Below are positions 47,400 through 58,719 of a DNA stretch of 64,000 bases, piece by piece (positions within the stretch are counted from its first letter, which is position 1; every line of letters starts with the position of its first letter). Source of the DNA: Paguma larvata (lineage: Eukaryota > Chordata > Mammalia > Carnivora > Viverridae). The DNA lies in contig CM057827.1 of NCBI GenBank assembly GCA_030068075.1, positions 68,648,500-68,712,499 on the forward strand, in the 5' to 3' direction. The notes beneath the pieces were generated by a model, which was given only the letters and a program-made list of their open reading frames with translations, did not search any database and was not told the origin of the DNA. Both the position numbers and the translations under genes were made by a program.

Positions 47400-47641
47400 A
47401 AGCGGGTATAATTGATTGAAAGATAAACATAAGAGACTCTCAAAGACTAAGAAAAAACTGAGGGTAAGGGGGATGAGGGAGGGGGGAGAGGGGGTGATGG
47501 GCATTAAAAAGGGCACATGTTGGGATGAACACTGGGTGTTATATGTAAACCAATTTGAAAATAAACTATTATAACAAAAAAAAAAAAATAAAAAAAAAAA
47601 ATAAATACAGGGAAACCTAAAAAAAAAAAAAAAAAAAAAAA
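47400..47641 (+). mobile_element. Short carnivore L1 3' end with two poly(A) tracts
   Basis: Sense 3' terminus: aagagactctcaaagacta, gatgggcattaaaaaggg, acactgggtgttatatgt. It ends in a poly(A)-rich tract (47576-47601), a 17-bp unique segment and a second A tract (47619-47641). gaaagat on both sides may be the target duplication. It is 5'-truncated to about 180 bp. Confidence 0.88.
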
Positions 47642-50569
47642 GAAAGATGAATTAAAGTCTCAAATTGTTTAAGTCTGAGAAACTGGCCCCAAATACCAAA
47701 ACCCAATTAAAATTTCTATAGTGCTTACAAAGTACTAAGAAATGGCCTATGTATGAGAGGCCAAGCCCTAAAATTATGCTGTCATTTTTCTTTTATATTT
47801 AGGCTAATTTATTTTTCACTAGTTAATGTGGAATCATTTTTTTGTTGTTGTTGTTGTTGCTTGCTCAAGTCTTATTTGTGGTTCCAGCTAAGTTGAATTC
47901 TGATGATTATTATTAATGACTGGTCAGTAGATTTCTGTATCATACTCTAATTTAGATTTCTGAGCAGGAGTTCTTTATTATTGGCCAAGTGAAGAAACCT
48001 CCTATGAGATAACCTTAGACTAAACGATGATGCAACCACCATTTCCTGATATTGATAGCCATATTATGGTTATAGAGGAGAACACCTTGGTTTGGGGGAA
48101 ACACAATGAAGTATGCGGATGATGGGTGCCATGTGGGCAACTACTCTTCAACCAGAAAAAAAAAATTCTTTGCACTATGTCTGCAACTTCTCTGTATGTA
48201 TGATATTGTCCTAAATATTACAAAAATATAAAAATTCCACTCTGTGCAAATTATTGTTCTTCCTCTTTGTTTTTGTTTTAAGAATAATGTAAATAATGTG
48301 ATGGCACTAAATAGCCTTAACTGAGCATAAGCTGAAAGACCTGGTAATCCTCTCAGTAGGTTTCAATTCATGCCTCATAGAGCACGAACATCTTGGGGCT
48401 TTTACATTTCATTTGACAGTTTGAGCAATCATCAACAATAGCTTTTATCAACAATAACTTTTTAGTATATGCAAGTTTTTCTTTACATGCTATGCTTAGA
48501 AGTCATCCCCATAATAAGATATAAGCAGAGAAGAATGAAGAACACCAAACTAAAAAATATCAATAGAAAGCTGAGAGAGGACAGAGTTTTGAGAAGGATG
48601 AATGAGTTTTAAAGGCTCAAGGGGTTACAATGAAGATTGTGACCCGTGTGGAGCCAGCACAGTATCAGGGCACTGCTGTCTGAACCCAGGGCTGATGAGC
48701 AAAATGAGCTGTTTGGGGAAGGTCATCTGTCCAGGGAGGAGCCTCCTAGAGATTCTAGTGAGTCTAGTCAGGTCTTCTTTTGCTAGGAGCTGCTGACAAC
48801 CTCCAGGGGTGATGAGGGGGCTGATAACTGCACCAGAAGAGGCATGTAAGGTCACTAAAAAGGTATCAGTGACTTTGGTCAGATTATTCCATTGGAGGAT
48901 GGCAGTGAGTTCAAGAGAGGAGAATGTTGAGACGTTGCTTGTAGATGAGTCTTCCAGGACACCAGGTCAGGAAGGGAGAAACATGGAGACAGCACTTAGG
49001 GAAGGGCATAAGACTGATAGATAATTTTTTTTGTTATTTGATTTTTGGGATGAGAGAAGCTTAAGCAGGTTTCAATGTGGTAGAAGTAAAATCCACAGAG
49101 AATGAGTAGCTTCCCAAAGAAGTGGTTTGGAAGAATAGCAAGAGTCAAAGAAATCAAGTCTTGACGAAACTAAGGCACACTCCAACAAGAAGTAAGGACT
49201 AAATGAAATGGGCATTACAGCTTCACAAATGAAGCAGTTCTGGGTGAAGAAATGGCTCTGTGGGATTCTATTTCAAGTGAGAAGAAAGGAGCCATGGTAT
49301 GCCCAACAAAGTAAATGACTGAAGAGGGGCATGGAACTAAAATATAATAGGTGGGGTAGGTCACCTACAAGGACATAGATTTTAATTTCTAGGTGTGACT
49401 TACCTGCCTGGGTATGATAAAGGGAAATCTATGCTAATTTAACTTTCCTGTAGGAATTTTGTACATAGAGTCTACCACATTCTGCTCCCTTTTCGCAAAT
49501 TGTTGGCTACTTTTTGTTTGCTTCAGGTGGGATGTGTTTTCTGTTAATTTCTCATGCTTCAGAAGAGGCCTCTAATTTGATGTAGTAAACACTGATTAAA
49601 CTTACTCCGCACAACTGGCAGGTTCCCACCATCACAACCACCTTCCGGAATCTACAGACCACCCTTGGGAAGCCACTTAGTTCTACATGTAACAGTTTGG
49701 AAAGTTATGTATCAAGATATAACCTAGTTCCCACATTTCTGGAAACTTAAATATTCATGTTCAAACACCTATCCTTATATTATAGTTTACATTTTCATTT
49801 GCTTATGGAATCGCTTTCCATTTTGGCTGGTGGAGCCTTTGTCAAGTGATCTGCAAAACCCAGAGCAGAACTTTCCAAACTGATGATCCTTGGGAGAGGG
49901 CTATTTTGAGGGAACTGCTTTTAAAATAGAATTTTTGTAATACTGTTGACTCTAGTGTTTCAAAATTCGTACTTGTGCCCTTTGGCAAAGAGTGTATAGG
50001 AGGTCCTTTTGTTGATCTAAATAATAAATATGAAAAAGCCATTTGTTTTGTATTAAATAAATGTGCCACTTCTGCTTGAACACTTGAACGCATATCCCAA
50101 ATTCAAGTGAACAAATCAAACAAGAAGGGAGATTCAACAAAAGACAGCAGTGAAAATTTCCAAAGTAGCTAATGAAGAGCAGTGAGTAGATGGTCTTTGA
50201 GTCTTTTCAAGACTATTAAACACTCTCGTTCTTATGATTAGACTCCATCCACACACTCTTCAGTGAAGTTGGGAGTTGCACCATTATCTAGAAAGTCAAA
50301 ATTGGACTTGCCTGGAATTAAATTTATTCTCTGGGTCCTGACATCTATCGATACAGAATGTGTTCCTTAGAAAGCTGATATGAGCAATTCAAGACCCAGC
50401 AGCACCGAATAGTTCCTCTTTCCTCTGAAGCCCTTGTTCCTTATGACTGATGTACAAGGCAGGATGTTGGAGTGCAGGCACACCCCACAGAGGTGACTGA
50501 TAGTGGGAAAAGAATAGTCTGAAAACTCTGAGGACTCATGGAGTAAAGAGGGATCAGTTACAATTACCT
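47642..50569. other. Unassigned sequence
   Basis: Nearly 3 kb without a recognised gene. A (TTG)n of about six units lies at 47839-47859. The purine-rich stretch 48530-49020 may be an old repeat but is not identified. Short frames are unsupported. Confidence 0.45.
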
Positions 50570-50730
50570 TCTATAGGTGTGGGTGGGTCCCCTCCTCCCA
50601 CTGCTTATTGTGTTGTTTGTCTTCTTTCAATTGCCAGCCCACCCGGTAGAGATTGTTGCTTCTTAAAATTCCATTCAGAGACTCCTTCACAGTTGGTATT
50701 CAATAAATGTTAAATAACAATAATAACAGC
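50570..50730 (+). mobile_element. Possible L2 3' end
   Basis: Ends with ttggtattcaataaatgtta, the typical L2/MIR terminal motif. Upstream match is weak. Confidence 0.5.
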
Positions 50731-51224
50731 AAAAGAGCTCTAATCTCAAAGAGCGAGGCAGGAATCAGCGTTTGGAATCTCCATACGAGTGGCACTGGCT
50801 CTTGATGCCTTTTTCTCCCCTCCCAACACCATCTGTCTCCTGCTGGCCTTTAGGCTGTACCCTCTCTACTGATGCCACTCCCAACTAACCATTCTAACCC
50901 ACTACCAAAAGGGTCAGGAGACCTCTGGCTCTGGGAGAGGAGAAATTGCACTCGTGCACACAAGTGTGCCAGCACAAAGGGCCACAACACAGAGCCATTG
51001 TCCTCAAGAGACAAGCTCTCCTCCAGGCACCTTAGCTCACCATTGCCTCTGGCACATGGGTCACCCCCTTGAGAGCACAAGAGTGTACTACGGGTGTTAG
51101 AAAGGAAACAACATAGTTTCTTCTATAGCCCTTTTTGGTGGCTAACAGTGACCCCTGAACTAGCCACTGGTTCAGCCTAGGGATCATCATTTGCTTGAAA
51201 TAGATTTTTTAATGCCTTTTTTCT
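50731..51224. other. Unassigned sequence
   Basis: Relatively GC-rich. Frames on both strands at 50850-51080 overlap each other and show no domain. Confidence 0.5.
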
Positions 51225-51620
51225 CCCCCTTAAAGTTGGCAACTTTCTTTCATAAGCGGTTTCTTTTTATGCAAAGCGCCGCTTGGCAACTGAGAGAGAG
51301 AGCAGTTGAGTTTCATATTAAAATAGCTGCTGTCAATTAGAAGAAACTGACTGCAGGTCCAGTGGGCATTTTTTAAAACATTGAAGATATTAATAAATTT
51401 TCTTTAGCTGGATATAAGAAAGGGAGAGGAAGTGAAGGAGTCTAGGGAGGGAGCAGAGGAGGAAGGAAGGGAAGGGTGGGATGTGACCTGAGTTGAGGGA
51501 GACATGTGCAGAGGGCAGGGCGAGAGAAAGAAAACGAACGCTTGTTTTGACTATCACTTTGTCTGTTTTACCAGCTGGGCTAAAATTGACTTAGTGCTTG
51601 GAAGAATATAATTCATCCCA
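51225..51620. promoter_or_regulatory. Candidate conserved noncoding block
   Basis: Repeat-free sequence with a CpG-bearing core (tcataagcggtttcttttta, gcaaagcgccgcttggcaac) and AT-rich segments such as catattaaaatagctgctg and agatattaataaatt. Partly flanked by purine-rich text at 51410-51480. The regulatory role is inference only. Confidence 0.25.
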
Positions 51621-51859
51621 AAAGATTCTGTAAAGGGCAAAACAATATCTTAGTTTATGTTACATGTGGTAGAGATAGATAAATGTCCTTATTTGTATTT
51701 ATAATTGACTCTTTACAATGGTGAATTGTAATTCCAGGAGCGTGAGGTAACCGTTTTGGCGGTGCGGGTACTATAACCATCTTTGCCTTAACACGGAGGA
51801 GGGCTCAAGAGGTGGGCATAGCACAGTGTCTCACAATGGAAAAGTAAGATTGTATAATA

Positions 51860-52090
51860 AAAATAAAAGCACTGAATATTTACCGCATGCCAAGTGCTAA
51901 TCTATCTAAATGCTTCACATAAAATGATTTCCTTAAATCCTCGCAACCAATCAGTGAGAAGAGGGACTATTATTCCTCTCTTGCAGAGAAGGAAATTAAG
52001 ACACGGAGAGATTAAGTAGCTTAGCCAAGGTACCAGAATTTCAACTCCATCGTTTTGGTTCCAGGAGCCATAGTCTCAACTGAGCACTCA
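51860..52090 (+). mobile_element. MIR
   Basis: Long sense MIR: accgcatgccaagtgctaat, ttccttaaatcctcgcaacc, gagaaggaaattaagacacg, tagcttagccaaggtaccag. Confidence 0.88.
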
Positions 52091-52289
52091 GTATTTGAAA
52101 GAGGAAACTGAGACACTTAACATACTTAGATACTTACAATTAACATATGTACATACTTAGATACTTACAATGTACCATACTTACAATTTTATTAGTTATA
52201 CTGATGCTAGTGACATAACTGGAACCAGAACCTCATGTGGCTTTTCATTAATCTGCAAGATAAGTTCCTCTCTTCAGCAGGTACGTTGC

Positions 52290-52815
52290 ATGTTGAAGGT
52301 CCTTTGTGGTCTAGCCACACCTTCCATTCGTAGCCTTGGCTTCAGTAACTCTTCACAGTTGAGCCCCTAAGCTGTTACCATCTCCTTGCACTTGTCATTT
52401 TCCCAGAGAGCTCCTCATCTTCTGCCATGTTGTTCCTTTCCCATAATTCCAACATCCCTCACAGTCTCTCTTCCCTATCCATCTGATAGTTGTGCTTTCC
52501 AAGACTCAGCTCAGACTTTGCGTGCCCTAAGACCTCTCTGAATTCTCCAAGCATGTGTAATCATTTCTTTCTGTGTAATCCCACACCACCTACATACTCA
52601 AGCTTTGGAGGACTTACCACATTGCCTTCCCATTATGCTTCTACAAATTGTACTCTGTTATTATAATTATTATAATATATTATCATGTTACTCTCTTATA
52701 TGAACATTCCAAGACAAATACAACACTTTGTTCATGCTTATGTATCTGTTGTCTTTAAAAACACCTTGTGAATGAGAAGTAGACAGTAATCACAGATGAA
52801 TGGCTAATTGAACCT
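52290..52815 (+). mobile_element. L2 LINE 3' part
   Basis: Sense L2: gaaggtcctttgtggtctag, tccttgcacttgtcattttc, agactcagctcagactttg, ctaagacctctctgaattct, in L2 order. Confidence 0.72.
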
Positions 52816-53535
52816 TGTCCTCAGGCTCCTTTGAATCCATCAAGTCTCAACCTAAATGTCAACTCCTCAAAAAGTTCTTTTCTGACCACTACCTCCAGTT
52901 ACCCTTTGAAGCTGATTAAAGATTGAATTACATTCCGTTCCTCCCATGAAGAAGTGGGTCTAAACCCTCACCCTTGGCTCTGAGCAGATGAGTGAAGATT
53001 TAAACAAAGGAACACAGCACAAATTATGCTTTTCTAGGTTTCAGGCTGAGGCTTCCCCTTCCTGTCTCTTGGGACATACGCTCATAGATCCCAAATGCCA
53101 TGTTGTGAGGAAGCCAAAGCAATGCTATCAAAAGACCCACATAGAGAAAAGCAGTCAACAGTTGTTGACAAATTGCCATCCATGTCAGTAAAGTCACCTT
53201 AGCTGACATCATTTAGAACAGGTATGACCTGTCCCAGCTAAGCCCTGGAACCAAATTCTAATTGGTCAGCAAAATACATGATTATTATTGTTTTGACCCA
53301 GTGAGTGTGGGCTGGTTTGTTGTTTAGCAATAGAAAACTGAAGTATCGTCTACTACAGCATCCTATTTATTTGCTTCATATAACATATCTTCACCTGCGA
53401 GATGTTTATCCTCTCTCTCCTCCAAGTCACTACCCTCAATTAAGTGTGAACTCCATGTTTTGTCTTCTCCACTTCCATGAATGGAAGCTAGTATAGAATA
53501 AATGCTTAGTAAGTACTTAATGAATGCCTGAATGC
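52816..53535 (+). mobile_element. L2 LINE 3' end, split by an LTR
   Basis: The left part (52816-52912) has cctaaatgtcaactcctcaa and cttttctgaccactacctcc. After the LTR, the right part (53350-53535) gives cctatttatttgcttcatat, agtgtgaactccatgttttg and the terminal agtacttaatgaatgcctga. It appears to be a second L2 next to the preceding one, or a duplication of its 3' end. Confidence 0.72.
52913..53347 (+). mobile_element. MLT1-type MaLR solo LTR
   Basis: Starts near tgattaaagattgaattaca and ends ttgttgtttagcaatagaaa with the typical preceding ttgacccagtgagtgtgg. More diverged than the two other MaLR LTRs. It separates the two L2 halves. Confidence 0.75.
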
Positions 53536-53547
53536 TCCTAGAACTGT

Positions 53548-53922
53548 GTTAAGGAGTTGCCTCATAGATGCAACCAAGGACTTCTAGACACTTTGATGAA
53601 ATAACCTGTCTTATGTGGAAAGTTTCTGTACATTTGCTGTCTAAAGTAACTGTATTTCAGGTTTCATGTTCTAGGCAATGACGGTAACTACCTTCAGTTG
53701 GACTTTATTAGGGTAAAGTTAAATTTCTTGCGTTAATAGATATTTCTTACCTTAAACTAGATATGTCCTAATAAGGAGACGATGGGAGGGCCAGAAGGTG
53801 GTAATGTCATGGTAGAGAAGAATGGCTGTATCTACAGGCAAAATAACTTACAAGAAAATTCGGAGGGTTGTGATTTCAGTTTTTCTTAGTCACTCTAGAG
53901 ATTCAGTGTATATAGAAGTCTT
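53548..53922. other. Unassigned sequence
   Basis: No recognised gene or repeat. Confidence 0.5.
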
Positions 53923-53942
53923 CTGAAATATGATTTTTAAAA

Positions 53943-54140
53943 AATTTTTTATTGTTTGTTTCTTTTTAAGAGAGAACATGAGCAGGACAAGGGCACAGAG
54001 AGGGAAACACAGAAACCGAAGCAGGCTCCAGGTTCTGAGCTGTCAGCACAGAGCCTGATACCAGGCTCAAACTGCTGAACTGTGAGATCATAACCTAAGC
54101 TGAACCCAGACGCTTAACTGACTGAGCCACCCAGGCGCCC
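53943..54140 (-). mobile_element. Feline SINE
   Basis: Antisense copy between ctgaaatatgatttttaaaa (53923-53942) and ctgaaatataatttttaaaa (54141-54160), a 20-bp duplication with one mismatch. Confidence 0.96.
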
Positions 54141-54204
54141 CTGAAATATAATTTTTAAAATAAATAATTACTAAGGCATGTTCTTTTAAAAATCCTGTCA
54201 TGTT

Positions 54205-54390
54205 GGGCCACCTGGGTGGCTCAGTCTGTTGAGCATCTGACTTTGGCTTAGGTCATGATCTCATGATTTGTGGGTTGAAGCCCCGTGTTGGACTTGGGAC
54301 CGCTGATGTCAGCAGGGAAGCCACTTCAGATCCTCCTTCCCCCTCCCTCTGCCCCTCCCTCGCTAGCACTCTCTCTCAAATATAAACATT
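54205..54390 (+). mobile_element. Feline SINE
   Basis: Sense copy 64 bp beyond the previous one and in the opposite orientation. The 21-bp flanks at 54184-54204 and 54391-54411 differ at one base. Confidence 0.96.
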
Positions 54391-54411
54391 TTTTAAAAAT
54401 CCTGTCGTGTT

Positions 54412-55631
54412 TTAATTTAGTCTTAAATAATTACACACAATCCTTCAAAGTACAGATCATAAAACTTAAGAAAAACTCACTTTCATAGAGGTCATTTAAA
54501 TTTTAAAAAAGTATACAAGTTTTAATGGTATTTTTCCCTATATCTGGAGACTTTTATATACTCAGAGAGGAATTTTGGTCTCAGTGTTCTTATTCCCAGT
54601 TCCAGAAGCAAGTGGGACACTTTAAGTCCATGTGGGAAATAAAGTATCAAATGATCAGCAAGAAGCTGAACTTTAAATTTACAAGTACACTTTCAATTCC
54701 CCTGGAAATTGCACATTTTGTGCAAATGTGCTTAGATTGTCATTGTCTAGTCAAATGCAGTGAAAATGCAAGTTGAAGGAGCATAATTAAGGTTAAAAAA
54801 AAAAACAATACAAGGAGAATGGCTGTCTTTCATGAAGCCCAATCAGCACCTTGGATGTATCTATGGGCACAGAATGGTCAGACACATTCCTCTGAACCAC
54901 TGGTCCTCAACTATCGTCATCTGTGTCTTGTTATGTAAGTGTACGCCCCATTTCTGTATCCTTGCTTAGGTGATCTGGGTGCTTGTTTGAATAGAAATTG
55001 TCGTTGAGTGGGCTTCTTCTAACCCCATTGCCTGGTTCTGTTTCTTTGATTTCATGCATTTTATTGAGTTATCAATAAAGTAGAAATACTTTTTTTTTGA
55101 GGGAAAGAACTTTTTTGGAAATACAGTCACTGAATTTTAAAGTTAAGTTTAAAAAGAAATTGTAAAGATAACTGAATAGGCGGTTATATTTTCTGTGCAT
55201 CCACAGAGATAGGAATAATAGAATTAGCATACACAGCTAAAATTCCTCTCCTGCAGAACAAAGTGAAATAGGATTAAACTTATTTCCACAAGTATTATCT
55301 ATTGAACATCTCTGCTGAAGACAATGTCATATGTTCCGTAAAGGACATACTGAAATGAACCTACAGTCCTAAGTAGCAAGTAGATTTCAAGGCATGTTAA
55401 TATCCAGCCAATTAAGAAAATAAGTATAATTTTATAAAAAATGGATTCGATGATTGTAAAAATGTGTCCAGGAACTGGAGAGTACACTTGGATCCCTGAA
55501 TTCTAATTCCCTGTGACCTTAACTATGTTTGGATAAGCGGAAGTGTTTAGGGAGCAATCTATTGAGAAATATTAGGTAGGGGTCTACGAAAATAAACTCA
55601 AAGACCTAGAAATAAATTTTTTCTTCTTTTA
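54412..55631. other. Unassigned sequence
   Basis: No gene or repeat recognised. AT-rich. Confidence 0.5.
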
Positions 55632-55644
55632 CTGAAATATTCCT

Positions 55645-55897
55645 TTTTAAGATTTTTTTGTTAGTGTTTATTTATTTTTGAGACAGAGAGAGAGAGAGAG
55701 AGACAGAGAGAATGAGAGAGAAAGAGAGAGAGCAAGAGCAGGGGAGGGGCAGAGGGAGACAGAGACCCAGAATCTGAAGCAGGCTCCAGCCTCTGAGCTG
55801 TCAGCACAGAGCCTGACACGGGGCTCAAACTCACAGACTGTGTGATCATGACCTGAGCTAAAGTCCGACACTTAACTGAGTGAGCCACCCAGGGCCC
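55645..55897 (-). mobile_element. Feline SINE with expanded GA tract
   Basis: Antisense copy flanked by a perfect 13-bp duplication, ctgaaatattcct (55632-55644 and 55898-55910). The GA region is expanded to about 55 bp. Confidence 0.96.
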
Positions 55898-55910
55898 CTG
55901 AAATATTCCT

Positions 55911-56629
55911 AATGTCATCTAATGGCTCAATATTTTACCGTAATCTTAATAATGTAAAACGATTATAAACTTCCAGTATGCTGTCTGCCTGTTTTGCCTA
56001 CAGGAGAGGCGACTGACTCATTGATTTTTTTTTTTTTACTTTAAGCTGTTTCATGAATTTAAGAGTCCAAACACATCCCAGAGGAGGAAGTCATATTCAG
56101 AAGAAGATATTTTGGATTTCAAAATTCATCTAGGACATAAAGGGGACTGGAGAGATGCCTCAATCATATCTTTCTACTCCTCCCCTCTGTCTATTTTTCA
56201 CTACAGAAGTAAGTAACTGTCTATTTTCTATTATAAAAATGATTTGAAAGGTTTTTGCTTTCTTATCTATAGAATCAAGTTCACAAAATTAAATTCTAGG
56301 AGACTGGTAGGTTTGCAGTCATTGTGCTATGTTTCATCTCTTGTTCCTAGAATACAATTTTGATTATTTCAGAAACTCAGTGACTGCAGGATATAAATGG
56401 TCTGTGTACTTTGCACGTGTGTTTCAAGGGCAAATTTTCCTGCAGACAAATGAAGACAATTAATTATCTTTAAAAACTCCCAGCAGAACTCAGACATACC
56501 TCAGTAGAAACCTGTTTCAAGTCATCACTTTCAGATTCGAGTATGTTGAGTGTTATTGGAGCTGAGTGTAAGATCGTCAGGGATGAAATGATAAAGCATT
56601 GTGTAGGCAGTGCCAGAAAGTTTGCATAT
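55911..56629. other. Unassigned sequence
   Basis: No recognised gene or repeat. A T tract lies at 56027-56037. Confidence 0.5.
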
Positions 56630-57340
56630 TTTGTTTAGGTAATGGGAACTGGTTGAAGAATTTTAAGCAGGGGAAGGGCATGATTATATTTTCAGTACAA
56701 AAGATCGATGGAAGCAGTATAAGAAATGATTTGAAGGAAACAAGATTGGAGACCAAGAGATGGGGAGAGGTTCAAGAGAGAGATACAGAGTCAACAGGGT
56801 TTGGTGAGTGACTCGATATGAGTAGGAAGGAGCAGGCATAGTTAGGATTCTTGTGGCTTCTGGCTTTGGAAGTTGGACCGGAATTGCTGCCATCTAACAG
56901 AAGAAAAGTCAACAGAAAAAAATCAAGAAGGAGCCTTTGGGAGTTGAAATGATGAAGTGGATAATTTTAGAAGCAACCTCCCAACAAGATTCTTAAAATA
57001 GTTGAGATATCTAGGCCTAGAAGTCAGGAGAGAAAGGTTCTGTAGATGTTGATATTAATCTGATTGCCTCTGGTGCAGGATACCTTTAACTGGCACCTGT
57101 AGGACTTGTAGATCAATGATATAAAGGTGGGAGTTGATACTTAGGGAGGGGTAGGTAAATGAGACAAATAGAAGGTCAGGAATGAAATCATTATTTATCA
57201 GTAGAAAGAGTGGAAATATGCAGGAGATAGGAAAGAAGTAAGAAAAAAAATCTAGGAGGAAAGTCGTCCTCAAAGCCAAGCTAAGAAAATGTTTCAAATA
57301 TGACAATTATCAATGGTATCAAATGTGACATGAAAGTTAA
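56630..57340 (-). mobile_element. L2 LINE, antisense
   Basis: Antisense L2 with gaagaattttaagcagggga, agggcatgattatattttca, ggaagcagtataagaaatga, then further diverged L2-like purine-rich sequence to about 57340. It runs in L2 order. Confidence 0.7.
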
Positions 57341-58119
57341 ATATGATTACTGCATGCAAATACACACCTATTTCATCTTTAATATTCCATGTGGGAACCA
57401 CTCCCATGTGTACATGCTCTCCTCATCCTGTTGGGGTTCTAACTTCCCATGACAGGTCATCACCCCTCCAGCCCTGCCCCTCTGTCTTGCCCCTGGGCTC
57501 TGACACCCCACATTGTGCTGCCTTCCTAGGACAACATCCTCTTCACCTTGATGCCCGTACATACTCTAGCCCACCGTGAGTTCTCCCTACCCCAGGCGAG
57601 GAGAACCACATGCATTGCCCCACTTAATGCCTGTAGCAATGAATTATCCATGAAGGGAAGGAAAAAAGGAAGAGAAAGAGCAACTCTGTATAATTTAAAT
57701 GTGTCTATAATAGGAATCTGCTGGACTCACACTCTAATATGCAGCACCTGCTTCTTTTTTATAGGAGGCTCTGGGTTAGAGCAAGCACACTAAACCAGTT
57801 TGGCTAGCCAAGAACTTTAAGGCGTTCATTACATCTGTCAATGGGAGGGTGTCAATGATCTTGGTTAGAACACTATTACTGTTTTTCTTTATCTGCATTT
57901 TTAAATGTTTCAGGTACACCCTGGACTTTACTACTTCTCCTCTCTATATATTTTATGTATATCATTTACAAACTACTTTCTCTAAATTGATAGCTACGGT
58001 TCCCTATTTCATATTAGGGAATACTTTATATTCCCTACCATGTTTCATAATTGCCAGACCCCTATTTCTAAGAGTTTTGTAATCTCCATTAAATGGTCCA
58101 CAGATGACTAAGAATGTCC
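57341..58119. other. Unassigned sequence
   Basis: A GC-richer segment at 57400-57640 and an AT-rich segment after 57850. Neither holds a recognisable gene or named repeat. Confidence 0.45.
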
Positions 58120-58400
58120 AAAATTTAACTTTGTTTCCCCCAAAACACCCTGACTCATCCTGCCGTGTTTCGTTTTTCATGAATGGTATCTCTATTCTAC
58201 TGGTCACCCACGTTAAAAGTCTGGTGCCGTTCCATACTCCTTCTTTCCCTGATTCCTCAAACCACAAGTCTAAGCTCTGTTGCTGCTTCTTCCTAGATAA
58301 ATCTAAAATACATCTTCCCCTTTTCCTTTCAACTCTCATTGCCTTAATTAGATGCCGTGGCTTACAACTCAGATCATTCAGGATCAAGGAACCCATTCCC
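58120..58400 (+). mobile_element. L2 LINE fragment
   Basis: Sense L2: atctctattctactggtcac, cacgttaaaagtctggtgcc, actccttctttccctgattc. The minus-strand 130-residue frame here is the complement of L2 and not a gene. Confidence 0.75.
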
Positions 58401-58719
58401 TCTAGCTGCTAGGATTTTGCCTGCTGGTGGCTCACGATGAAATTCCCTCCAACCAGGAATTTTCCAGAGGCAGTTCACATCCCCTGACTACTGTTTGGTG
58501 CAGGGTGCAGAGGCCTGGTCCTCTTTCCACAGTATGAGACAACTATGAACAGCCATTCCAGTGCCTGAGTTCCCCCCTTGGGACAAGCTGAGGATTTGTT
58601 ATAATTCCATTGTAGTTCAACTTCTCCCAATCCTGATTGCCCTCACAGGTAGCTGCCAAAATCTCAGTCACATAAACTTCTGTCCGTAACTCTCCATCTC
58701 ACAATATTTTTCTGGGAAA
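58401..58719. other. Unassigned, possible LTR/ERV flank
   Basis: Text at 58440-58700 may be the start of the following endogenous-retroviral relic, but no LTR boundary is visible. Confidence 0.35.

Noticed and set aside
57343..57600. Possible exon in the GC-richer segment
   Set aside because: Frames on both strands overlap, no splice-site pair with a coding frame stands out, and no domain is recognisable.
58004..58396. 130-residue frame on the minus strand
   Set aside because: Most of it is the complement of a sense L2 fragment.
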